NCBI RefSeq assembly: GCF_963678635.1
Contig: NC_087068.1
Span: forward strand, 38,401,649-38,465,648
Length of the DNA: 64,000 nucleotides
DNA from: Symsagittifera roscoffensis
Taxonomy: Eukaryota > Xenacoelomorpha > Acoela > Convolutidae
Reading direction: 5' to 3'
Below are positions 50,218 through 61,639 of this stretch, in pieces (the stretch's first letter is position 1; every line of letters starts with the position of its first letter). The notes under the pieces were generated by a model. That model saw only the letters and a program-made list of their open reading frames with translations. It did no database searches and was not told the DNA's origin. The position numbers and the translations under genes were made by a program.

Positions 50218-51080
50218 AAAGTCTGACTTTTGATTTCATATGAAATGGTAAAAGGATTCAATTTATTCTGTTAAACTAATTGTTAAGCCGAAAAAAGTCT
50301 ATATTCCGGTTTGATAACGCTTGCTAATTGCAAGTGTAACAAATCGAGTAGGTAAAATTAGAAAATTACAGTGCTTTCAATTATAGACAAAGACGTTTAA
50401 AACAAAACAAAACCCATTCGTTAGAAATTAGAAAACCGAATCAGATAATATAAATGGCATTTTAAAAAACGGAAAACGAACCGACGGAAACTAGGACGAA
50501 AACCACGAATCGGAAAAATTCAACGTTTTTTCAAGAATTTATTTTACAAAAAAAAAACATTTGCTGCTTGAAACGAACCCCACCCATCCCATCTAATACC
50601 TAAAAGATAGAAGTTATATTTGAAATTACAAGAAATTGAGCATGTCAGCCCTAGGAAAAATGTACCATTCCTACTACAGTAACCATTCTGTGTACAAAGT
50701 TATTTTCGGGAAAAAAGTCTAGTAAACGATTGCAATGAGTCGTATCCGTAGCTTAAAAACTTCTAAATACAACGCTGCATTAGATAAAGCATTTGAAAAA
50801 ACGTAAGCTAATCCGACAAAAATGCAATGAAAAACTCGAACTCAAAAGGTTTCAATCAAAATTTTGTTAAGCACGTAACAACAACCGTTGTACATAAGTG
50901 TTCTAGTTGCACATAAAACGCTGTACTAGATGATATAGTTAGCTTTGAGAAAAAATCGCAAACGGAAAATAAGCCAATGAAAATTGCAAAAAAATTACTA
51001 AATTGAAGCTTTTTTCACTGAGTTTCATTTGAAACAAACTAGCAAGACCGTCTCCAATAATCAATTGACTCACAAAAGGT
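50218..51080. other. Intergenic DNA, no gene seen
   Basis: AT-rich, with no clear repeat or coding signal. Confidence 0.45.
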
Positions 51081-52760
51081 TAGTTGTTAATCTGATCAAG
51101 CTATTCAAGCAATGAAACTTCGATCAAATTCAAACTATACATATCGTAAATTGATTGAAAAACTTTAACTTCAATGAAACGAATCGGTTTGCAAAATTTT
51201 TAGGTTTTTCTAGGCAAGCTGTTCCAGCTAAATAACTTTGAATTGTTTTAAATTAAATCTATAATCAATTCGGATGGCAAAAAATTGAAGTTTTTTCGTT
51301 GAATCAATTCAAGCGATGCTTCTTTGAAAAAATTTAAGTAACTTGTTAGAACAATCGTTCTTCGAAAATTCAACCACTTTTTAAGCAATCTATTCGTGCT
51401 ATGAAACTTTAAAAATATTTCAAGAACTTTCAGATCAAAACGTTTCGCGAAAAATTTGAGTTTTTCCAAGCAAGGTGTTCAAGCTCTCAACGCTTGAAAA
51501 ATGTCAAGTTACTTCATGAAGCAAATCAAATGGCGATATCTTTAAGTGTTTCTATTGAAACCAGTCAAGCAATTTAACTTTGAAATATTTCAAGTTGGTT
51601 TTTAGACCAAACCAGTTTGCTAAAAATCAACCTTTTCTTTGCAAGCTATTTAGCAAAAAAAAATTGTTCCAGAGAGCGAATCAGTCCGAGAACAATCAAA
51701 CTTCTCGCGTAAGATAGCTATTCAAGCTATCAAACCATGAACTATTTCAGATTAATTCTCGAAAAAGAATCGGATAGCGAAAATTTTCCTATTGCAGCCG
51801 TTCAAGCGATGAAAGTTTGAAATATTTCAAGTTAATTCATATATCGAACTGGTTTGCAAAAAACTAAGTTTTTCAAAGCAGGCTATTAAGCGAATAACTT
51901 TGAAAAGTTTCAATTTAATTCATAGAGCGAATCAGTACGCGCAAAATCAAGTATTTCTTAAGCAAGCTATTAATTCTCTGAACCCATTCAAACGATCAAA
52001 TTTTCAAAAGCTTGCTATTCAAAAGCTTGCTATTCAAGCTACGACATTTTGAAAAACTTCAAATTGCTCAATACTCTGAATTGGTTTGCGAAATGTTTAA
52101 GTTTTCTACGCAAGCTATTCCAGCTATGAAACCTCAAATATTTCGTAAGTATTAAGTTTTTCGTAGATCGAATCGTTTCGCGAACAAATTTTAGTTGTTC
52201 TAAGCAAGCTATTCACGATATGAAACTTTGAAAAATTTCAAGTTATGCCATAGACCGAATCGGTTTGCAAAATTTTTCTAAGAGAACTATTCAAGCTATG
52301 AAATTTTGAAAACGTTCAATTTAATTCATACACTGAATTGGTTCGCGAAGTGTTTAATTTTTTCTGCGCAATCTATTCTAGCTATGAAACATAAAATATT
52401 TCACGCAATCTATTCCAGCTATGAAACATAAATTATTTCAAGTTATGTCAAAAACCGAATCCGTTTGCGAAAAAAAAATTAAGTTTTTCTAAGCACGCTA
52501 TTCAAGCCTTGAAACTCTGCAATATTTCTTAGTTATTTCTTAGACGAATTGGTTCGCGAGAAGTTTAAGTTTTGCTAAGCACGCTTTTCAAGCCTTGAAA
52601 CTCTGCTATATTTCAAGTTATTTCATAGACGGATTCGGTTTCCGACAAAATTTATATTTTTCTCGACAAATCGGTTCGCGAAAAGTTTAAGTTTTTCTAA
52701 GCAAGCTATTCCAGCAATGAGACTTCGAACTATTTCAACTTATTTCATAACTTAAATCCT
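51081..52760. repeat. Degenerate tandem array, about 90-110 bp unit
   Basis: Units repeat the order CGAATCGGTTTGCGAAAA, AAGTTTTTCTAAGCAAGC, TATTCAAGCTATGAAACTTTG, AATATTTCAAGTTATTTCATAGA. Well over ten worn units are visible. Divergence between units is high, so it is an old satellite-like array. Confidence 0.7.
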
Positions 52761-53033
52761 TTTGCTATAAGGTTGTTTTTCTAAGCATGGAGGTTGCTGT
52801 TTCTAGTTGATTCGTTTCAGACTGAAATGAATCGTTAAACGCAAAATTTTGGACAAAGTGGACAGGTACTGTCTAGCCTTAAAGTTGAATCGAGTTCATC
52901 TCGCTCTGATTGTTGCTTTGAGTGATTCTTAAAGTACTGATCTAAGCCTTGTTAAACTTTGCGCTCGATAGCCCCTTAAACATTAGGCCTTGTGATGAAA
53001 ACGTGTCATTCATTTACAATATAAAATTGAATA
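52761..53033. other. Non-coding spacer
   Basis: Nothing is recognised. Confidence 0.4.
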
Positions 53034-53170
53034 GGGACAAAGATGCAGTTCAGAAACATAAGCAAAAATTGGCAAATGGTAGCTCTAATGAGGTAAAAAG
53101 GTAAAAAATCAAACTCTAGACCTAACGATTTCAAATATCACTCTCTCGCATCTGCGCCAAGGCCGCTTGA
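53034..53170 (-). repeat. tRNA-derived SINE copy
   Basis: Partner of 41509-41662. The minus-strand head has an A box TTGGCGCAGATGCG and a B-box-like ATTTGAAATCGTTAGG. Confidence 0.5.
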
Positions 53171-53529
53171 AAATATTCAAGCACTAGTCAGCAAAAAAAA
53201 CGTTAGAAAAGATGCTATCAAATTGGTACCAAATGAGCACTTCCATTTGCGAATTGGGTTAGAAAATTGTAGATGTGTACTACAATACTACGCGTGCTAG
53301 TCCGCGCCTGTATATCAGAAAGACGTAGTCTTATTTGGATTGTCAAGAAGTTGAGCGTTTCACCACTGTTCATTTTCACATTTTGCCCTACTGCTTGCTT
53401 GCATTTTTCATTGGTACTTGATTAATGAGATTGAGCCAGAACCCATTTAAAAAACAGAGCTGTTGTGTATTCTGAGGAAGCCGAAAGTGTTTTCAATCTA
53501 GATAAATTGTTAGGCAAGCATTTCGAAGT

Positions 53530-53830
53530 AGGGGCGGAATTAGGTGGATTCAGGACCCCCCCTACACTTCCTCAGGGATTCGGCCACCTGACAGGGCAAA
53601 TGATCCCGCCTTATTGTATTATTTTATGAAGTCCCTTTTGGATTGCCAACTTCAAGAAATTCTAATAATGGCGCCAATAAACTGATTTTGAAAGAACCGT
53701 GCGCCAAAAAAAAACGGCTTTTAATCAAAACTTTCAAAAAAGTGCCCAAAAACGGCTTTTTGGACCTGTTTTTTTTTAAAATAAATTTGCGCGTTGCGCA
53801 AAAAATATTGCTAAGAAGATTCTTTTAAGT
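53530..53830. mobile_element. MITE-like element, GGGGCGGAT-end family (copy 5)
   Basis: The left end is TAGGGGCGGAATTAG. The family block CTCAGGGATTCGGCCACCTGACAGGG and AAAAACGGCTTTT segments follow. The right end is not clear; SINE tail-like CACAGAGGCGAAGCGGAG follows at about 53840. Confidence 0.5.
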
Positions 53831-54179
53831 TTTTTCTGCACAGAGGCGAAGCGGAGGTTCGCACCACTTGCGATGCAACATAAACATGAAAAAACATTAG
53901 TCGAAATTTTTTTATTATGTTGAAAAAAATTAGGTGAACCAAAGTTTTCGTATGTCTCGATAAAAAAACTACGGGCCCAGCTAAAGCAGGAGGTATGTGT
54001 TTGATATTGAATGAATTTGCTATAGAAATGTGATTTCAAAAATTGGACTTTGCCTAAAACATTTGTTGCTTCTCTACTAAAATGAGTGAGAAGAGTAAAA
54101 ATTTTTGAGATAATCAATTTTCCCAAGGGTATACATTTCTCATAGAAGAAATTCAAGAATAGCCGCTTCTGCAGAAACA

Positions 54180-55260
54180 ATAAGCGCAACCCGTACTTTC
54201 AATGGAACTTTTCATCTGAGACTTGATGTGTAAATTTTCAGAAAATTCAAAAAGTTACCAAAAAACGGTCACAAGTTCTAGAAAACTTTCAAGACTTTCC
54301 AAAATGCACAACACTTTCCTGCAAAAAGCAGGTTACGGCCGCTTAAGCAGAGAAGATTTCCAAAGCCGGGTTTTTTTGATTAGACACAACCTGAGAATTG
54401 GCTCGGTTGTTTTCGCGTAGAGTCAAAAATGTTTCGAAAAACTGTCAAAGTTTCAAAAATTTGACTTGTTTGAAAGCCAAAGTTGTATTCTTAAAATCAC
54501 TGAATACAGCCAATCATAAATATAGGCTTTCAACAACCTTTTCATTCGATTAAACCTATAATATCAGATTTGATAGGATAGTTAGCGAGAAAAGAATTTT
54601 AAAAAAAAAACAATTTTAAAATTTGACGATTTCGAGAATCAAAATTTTGTGGAAAAATTATGCAGAAACGTTATGGGGAAGGGATTCACGCAACTGGTAA
54701 TTTCGATAGAGCCCAAAATCTCAGATTTGGGAGGTTAGTGTTCGAGAAAAGGCAAAAACTATTAAGAAAAAAAAACAGTGACAAAATCAAAATTTCCGCT
54801 TTTGCGAGGCCAAAAACGTTTGGAGCGAAAAAAATTGGGGTAGTCGCATAAGCAAATGAGCTTCCCGAGACCCGTTCTGAGCATTGAACCCAAATACTCA
54901 GGTATGACAGGGTAGTTTTCGAGAAAATTCGAAAAGTTAAAAAACAGTAAAAAAATCAGGGTCGATAACTTCTTGTGTAATTTTTTTTAAAGTCAGCTAA
55001 TGCAGAGGAGCTTCCCACTACCCGTTATCTCATTGCAACCAAAATATCAGATTTAAGAGGTTTGTTTTTGAGAAAAGTTGAAAAAAAAATCACAAAATGG
55101 TCAAATAACAAAAATTTGACTATTCCGAGACCCATAACTTTATGTGCAAAAAAATTAATCGTAACCACTTATGCAGGGGAGCTTTCGAACACAGTTCAAC
55201 TCATTAAAACCAAAAACTCAAATTTGAGAGGAGTTATTTTAGAGAAAATGAAAAACACAC
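54180..55260. repeat. Degenerate tandem repeat, TCAGATTTGG.AGG family
   Basis: Successive units of roughly 160-190 bp carry ATAATATCAGATTTGATAGG, AATCTCAGATTTGGGAGG, AATATCAGATTTAAGAGG or AACTCAAATTTGAGAGG, each followed by GTTTTCGAGAAAA-like sequence. The same family is in ABCA intron 3. The open frames within are chance frames in phase with the repeat. Confidence 0.65.
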
Positions 55261-55689
55261 TTCTTTCGAAAGCTGTAGACAGAGGGGTCAAGTAAAAAAA
55301 AAGGGACTCTAGCGGAGTACGCAGGCACACAGAGGGAAAAAGCTGTCTTTCACTTGCTACCCCTTTTTCAAAAATCAGGAGAAGGTTCCGAGAAAAACTA
55401 AAAATTTTGCAATAGTCAAAAAAATTTCTAAAACGAAAAAAAAAATGAAATTTCAACAAACCGATTGGTAAACATACAACCAACTTGAAAAGTGCAGAGG
55501 GAAGTGCTTAAATTGTGTTTATCTTGAAACCGCCCAATATTAGGTCATTAAGCCGAAGAAAAATAGCGAAATGATTTTGGCCGATGAGTTTGTTTTAGCG
55601 AAACACAAAAAAAAAACAGAAGGAAATACGAAGTCAAGGTTAACTAGCGTGTAACGCACCACCGGTGCTTCGAATTTTCGACAACTCAA

Positions 55690-56830
55690 AAAACTTATTC
55701 TTTGAGTGTACTCTGACAGCACCTAGTTACAGGGTTCGTTATTACAAATTTTGCAAAGTTTTTTACTCAGGTTTTTATACAAATTTTGAAGAACCATAAA
55801 ATTTTGTGAAGTTTTATATAAGTTCTTCGAAAAATTTAAAATGAACTAAGAAACGTCACATCTGGGAAACTGAAAGCAATTGAGCAGTCGCATTTGGACG
55901 CAAGATTTGCAACTCCTGAGAGTACTCTTACAGTACCCAACTACAACGGTGGGAAATTCAAATTTTGAGAAACTTCCCCTTAAGTTTTCTACAAAAAAGG
56001 TATTCACATCTCGAAAACTACCAAATTTTGAGCAATCACAAAAATCGTCGTATCTCTTAAGCAAAGATGTTTTGGGCATTCTTAATTAGAGACCAATTTT
56101 GCAACCCCTGAGATTACTCTAACAGCCCCCCAACTACAGGTTAGGAAACTCAAATAAACTAAGAAACTTTGAAAAAATATATAATTTAATTTCCATGAAA
56201 ACGTTTTTGAAAAAATCACAAAAAACGTCATATCTGGAAAACTACAAGGATTTGAGCAGTCAAATTGTGAGGCAAAACTCGCAACTCCTGAGAGTACCCT
56301 GACAGAGCCTCACTACAGAGATGAAAATTTCAAGTTTTGTGAAATTCTTTATACTTAAGTTTTCTCAAAAATTTTTAAAAAAAACCTATATTCCGAGGCA
56401 AGTTTCGCAACCCCCTGAGAGTACCCGCACAGATTTTAAAACAGGATTGAGATCTTCAAACTTTTGTAATTTTTTAACATTCAATTTTTTTTTTAAATTT
56501 CGGAAAAAATCATAAAAAACGTCATATCTCGAAAACTACAAGAATTTGAGCAGCCATAATCAGAGGCAAGATTCGCAACCCTTGAGAACACACTCACAAA
56601 ATCCAACAACAGGATTGAGAACGTTTTGGTAATTTTCAAATCTAAGTTTTTGAAAATTTTTTGAAAAAATCAAAAAAAAATGTCATATCTCGATATTTAC
56701 AAGTGTTTGAGAAGTGAGAATTGGAGGCAAGATTTGCAACCCCTGAGAGTACTCTGACAGCACCCAACTACAGGGTGAGAATTTCAAAAATTGAGAAATT
56801 TTTCTAAAATAAATTTTCTAGAAATTTTTG
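55690..56830. repeat. Degenerate tandem repeat, CTGAGAGTACTCTGACAG family
   Basis: GCAACYCCTGAGAGTACTC.. followed by ACAG..CCCAACTACAGG recurs at about 55693 (partial), 55909, 56101, 56281, 56409, 56574 and 56736 (spacings about 130-190 bp), with an AAACGTCATATCTCGAAAACTAC.A segment between. No coding signal. Confidence 0.75.
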
Positions 56831-59800
56831 AAAAATCTCGTAAACTAGAACGATTTGGTTATTCATATATGAAGGCCAGAATCGCAAAACTTGGAAAAAC
56901 TCTGGCATTATCCTACTATTGGGTTGCTTATTTCAAACTAGATGAAATAATCACTGAATTTAAACTGGAAAATCGAAAAAAACCATTGCAATATACGATA
57001 CAGCTTAAACGTGAAAAAATTCTGTTGTTAAACATGCAAAAATAATACGTTGAAAAAGCTCAAACACGGCGAGATAGTGAAGCCCGCATGTAAATATATA
57101 ATAAATAAAAGCTAAAAAATTAGGCGACGGGTAGACAGACATGATCAAATTAATTTAAAAAGCAGGCACACAGACAGACTGACATAATTTAACCTTGAAA
57201 AATAAATACTGAAAAATTAATGAACTTGTGGAAAACAAATTGAAAAATTTTCTTAAGCATTGCAATATACGATATAGCTTAAACATGAAAAAATTCGTTC
57301 GTTAAACATGCAAAAATATTATGCTTAAACATGAGAGATAGCTGTCACTCTCATTTAAATATAGTATAGATAGATAAAATTTTAAAATGTAGGCGTAAAT
57401 CAAACACTAGAAACAACATTTAAGAAGAATGTGCGCAGAACAAAAAAGAATTCCAAGATGTGACTACTAAGCCGATAACAGATAAGCAGACAAATAATTG
57501 GCCCACAGTTTTATTTGAAACAGAACCTTTTCCATTTTAAGAAAAACAGGTCCTGGTGCATATTCATTAACTCCAGGCTAAGTTGGCCAGCAACGCTAAA
57601 CTTGAATACAATATGAAGCAAGGAAGCTAAAAGCCTAGATTTGCCATTGTTTATAAGCAAGAAAACTATCGACTGAACATATTATTGTTTACCAAAATAG
57701 CATTATTCTGAAATAACCCCAGATGGTAAAAATGACCATTCTGTGAACCACGTTTATATCAAGAAAATAAGCCACCTAGCCAGTTACAGTAATTATGATG
57801 ATTGTAAGGATACAACTCGACCTTCTAAAGCGCATTACTTGCAACGTGCTTGATCTGTGCTGGTTGCTTCAGGCTGATGCAGTATTACCTAGCCCAGAAA
57901 AATAAACAAAAAAATGCATGCAGTTCTTAACAAGGGGCACAACAGCGGTTCTCCGTGATGAGCTGAACAGCTCTTATGTGGCTGCTTTCCCTTGTGGATA
58001 AATTGTCTCAACAGAATCGTAATAGAACCCGATGTTTTTCTCAAAAAAACTCATTTAGATGAAAACCTGTAGTAAAACAAATTGAACAGCTTTGAATCAG
58101 CATTTAAAAAATTACTGAATGGTAACTATGCAAACAGAAGTTAGCTGAACGCCTATTGAATTGGGAAAAATGGCCAAAAAATGTCCATACGTGGATTTGA
58201 AAATACTTTAAAAAACTGTCCTTAAAAAAGGACAAATTTCGTTTCGATTGGCCAACAATTCGAATCGATTTGCAAGAAAAGGTCTCCTCAGACAACACGA
58301 ATAATTAGGACAACAAGCTGCTAAGACCTAAGTCCAAACAGACAAAGATGAAAAAAAATTCGAAAGAAAAATGCTGCCGAAAATTGTCGTCTTTTTCGTT
58401 TTCCTTCGATGGCAGAGAGTTTTGATGAATTAAATGAACACTAACATTACTCAACCTGCCTAAACTTGGTTTGTACATGGAAAAAAATAAACATAACGAG
58501 ATGAAAACATAAAGTGCACTAGAGACAAATAGCGAAAACAATTTAAAAAATTCTGAAACTAACGAGCAAACAAAATATGAATGAAAATATTCTCAAGGTG
58601 TTTTCTAATCTGTTAGCATTGAAGGCCTTCTAAACCCGAGTTTTTTACTGAAGAAAGTTATCGTTTTACGATAAGCGTTAGCACTAGAAAGCAATTGAGC
58701 CATAACAAAAAATCAATTGACAAAAAACTGATAGAAAATTAAATCAATAAAATTGCTTGTAAACTTATGACTCTAATTACCTTCGCCGAAATAACATCAG
58801 AAAAGCAGCCAGCACAAGAAGTACTGAGAAAAAAAATCAAATAAAGCTTTATTGGAAAAAGAAAATAACGAAAAACTTCCAAGATTTTTTAAATACTATG
58901 TCAAAGTTGAAAAATTATCAAACAACGACCGGACACTAGAAAAACATTAGGTAAACAAGCCGACAAAACTAAATTCGACAATTATTTAGTTGAAAAGCAG
59001 CTGAATTTTTTTTATATATATAACAGCTGAATATATATAAATTTAGCCTGATTGTTCATTGAATAAATCACCTGACGAGCTCAAACCAGGCAAATGAATT
59101 CTATGAGAAAAAAAAAGAATAGGGAACTTTTTTACACGGTAGCACTTGCATTTAATTTTTCATATCTTTGCAATCAAAAAATCAAGTTTTCAGAAAGTTA
59201 AAGACAAGACTTGTTAGCTAGTTTTTGCAAAGACCAAATACAAACATACACAAAAACGATCTAAAAATGACAAAAGAAAAGAATTTCAGACAAAAATTAA
59301 AATAAATATCACCTAAGTTATGTGCGACGCAATGACTTGCGCATAACTGATACATGGAGAGAATTGAAAGTGTTTAAAGCATTTTCAATTTCTCGAACAA
59401 TTTATGATTAATTTAAATGATTTTTGAGAAAAATAACCCAATTTGAGAAAACTGGATCAATAGGTAAAATTTCGCTGCAAAATCTGATAATTAAATTCCA
59501 AAGTCTTTCGTGACTTTTAAATCTCGCTGGTCAATAGTGGAGTTTACCTATTAACAAAAAAAATGAAATGATCCTGAATAGAAATCAAAAGTCAAACCGC
59601 GAAAAAGTACATTTGAGCCTGAAAAAGTATTTTTTACAATAAAAAACGAAAAAAAAAACATAATTACGACCTACATTAGAGTCTGAACTACGTTTATCGA
59701 CTCTTACCTAGTTGTGATTTTGTTAAACTAGTTGTTAATATGAATTGAAATTACTCGTTGAGTTAGAACAAGTCATCTTAAACACCATGTCATCAGAATG

Positions 59801-59837
59801 CTCTAGCCTATTTAAATCAAAAATTCCTATTCTTAAA
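56831..59837. other. Intergenic DNA with repeat relics
   Basis: A short direct repeat (GCAATATACGATAYAGCTTAAAC.TGAAAAAATT) occurs at about 56990 and 57263. A worn tRNA-like segment with AACAGGTCCTGG lies near 57543. No gene is recognised. Confidence 0.45.
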
Positions 59838-60085
59838 AAATTAAACACAGAGGCAAAGCTTCGCTTCGTAAAAATTAAACACAGAGGCAAAGCTTCGCTT
59901 CGTAAACACTAGCGAGAACACAAAAAAAGCATCTCTAGAAAACGCAATAAGAAAAAATAGAAATAAGGCTAGAACTAGCAAAAATTCGGCTAGTATAAGA
60001 TTCGATCTGCGACCTATTGCACTCAAGAGATTTTGTGTCTCACGCACGAACCACTCAGCCACGCACGCTCAACCACACACAAACA
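59838..60085 (-). repeat. tRNA-Leu/Ser-like SINE copy with a duplicated tail
   Basis: The minus-strand head reads GCGTGGCTGAGTGGTTCGTG, an anticodon-like arm GAGA-CACAAAA-TCTC, a long variable region typical of class II tRNAs, and a B-box-like GATCGAATC. The tail segment ACACAGAGGCAAAGCTTCGC is tandemly doubled (about 59847 and 59879). Confidence 0.6.
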
Positions 60086-60604
60086 CTAGTCACGAGTAAA
60101 GCAGCTACATATGCTAATAAAGTGCCAATGCCATTCAGCAATTGCCAATTCCATTCGGCATCCACACTAACTTTGCATGTAACAAATCGCAAGGCAAAGT
60201 CACATTATTTATAAATTATGCATTTCAGAAAATTTCTAGATACATTGAGTTTGAAAGTTTCCGAAATCGAGTTTTTATGATATTAGAAACAAATAGCTTT
60301 TTTCGGTTCATTTGATGAATTATGAATGCATCAACTGGTTAACTTATTAGTATTCGAATGTCAAAGCACATGCTATCTAAAAGCTGTAAAGGTGACCCAA
60401 AAGTGGCACCAATATATTTTTTTCTTGCGACTTAGGCTAGAAAAAAAGAAGGCTCGTAATAATACACTAAGCTGATGCTAGTGTAAACAAAAAATGTGAG
60501 TTAATTTTGATTATGAGCAAATCACGAAGCATTAATAGAGACTTAAACGCAATTTGAAGTCTAATAAATGTATCTTCATTTTAAGTTTGAATAAATTCAC
60601 AGTT
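60086..60604. other. 3' flank of SCAI
   Basis: It is the expected 3' UTR and poly(A) region of SCAI; TTTATT (AATAAA on the minus strand) occurs near 60590 as TGAATAAATTC on +. Nothing else is seen. Confidence 0.45.
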
Positions 60605-61639
60605 TTATAATCTGACTGAATCATTGAACAGAGTTTGAATCTCCAATTCCACTGATATGTCCCTAACTATCTTTTCCAGAACCAAATTGTCCATTAGATC
60701 GATAGAGAAATCGGGATAGCTTTTCGGCCACTGAGTCCAGTTTTTGAAGGACCTGTGCAGTCTTAGAACATAAGAGCAGAACAGATACTTCAGAATAATC
60801 ATTCTGAGAAACTGGTCCGACATAAAACACAGAATATGAAAATGAATCTCTTTCGATTTATGGCAGAACTTTGCAGCTTCGAGGTAGAACGTTTTCAGAA
60901 TTACCGTACAATTTGAGTGCTGTTTTTCCGAAATGTCTTCAAGGCCGCATACCTTACACAATCCCATGAGAGGGTCGGCCAGAAATAGAGTCAAAAGTCC
61001 CCCTGCGTTTTCCATGCTGTCTTCAACAGCTTGGGGCATGAATTGCGGAGCTATTATGCACATAAACGGCTCTCCAAACCAGTTTGGGATCTGTAAAAAA
61101 GGGAGTCCGTTGCTGCTTTCGACTATAAGAAACAAAGGTTTCCTGGTGTATGGAAACAGGTCTCCGGGGTATAGGCAATTTACATCGTTGATATGTAGTC
61201 TGCGGTTATTTAGACCAATACCTGGACCTGCGGCTAAGTTTGATTGCGATTTTGATCCACTTTCGCTTCTGCGGTTGGTAGCTACTCCCCCACAGCCGTA
61301 AGATATCTCCCCTCCCATGTCGGCATGGACTCCCGACTCCTCGCCTGATATGTACACCACAAGACACTGTTTGTCTTTGAGTTCCTTGAAGGCGCTACTC
61401 AAGTAATTGTTCAGCGACGATATACTTGGCTGATACAACAAGTATTTCACGGGGTTGTCTTGTTGTTCATGAGGTCGAGCTTGTTTCTGATTCTGTAGAG
61501 TAGATTTCTCGACTACTAATTTGTTGGCAGCTGGCGCATCGCCAATTGAGTTTGATTTGTCAACTATCTTCTCCACTTTCTCCAACTCGAAGCACGTTAC
61601 TATGCGGAACATGTCAATCGAGAGATCGTTGAATTTCAC
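60605..61639 (-). CDS. SCAI: SCAI exon 3
   Basis: It begins VKFNDLSIDMFRIVTCFELE after an ATGTTTAG acceptor and ends FNDSVRL before the stop. It contains the most conserved C-terminal half. Confidence 0.92.
   Translation of the reverse strand: MKFNDLSIDMFRIVTCFELEKVEKIVDKSNSIGDAPAANKLVVEKSTLQNQKQARPHEQQDNPVKYLLYQPSISSLNNYLSSAFKELKDKQCLVVYISGEESGVHADMGGEISYGCGGVATNRRSESGSKSQSNLAAGPGIGLNNRRLHINDVNCLYPGDLFPYTRKPLFLIVESSNGLPFLQIPNWFGEPFMCIIAPQFMPQAVEDSMENAGGLLTLFLADPLMGLCKVCGLEDISEKQHSNCTVILKTFYLEAAKFCHKSKEIHFHILCFMSDQFLRMIILKYLFCSYVLRLHRSFKNWTQWPKSYPDFSIDLMDNLVLEKIVRDISVELEIQTLFNDSVRL

Noticed and set aside
51081-52760. CRISPR-like array
   Set aside because: Units vary throughout, with no constant repeat and unique spacer pattern, and the genome is eukaryotic.
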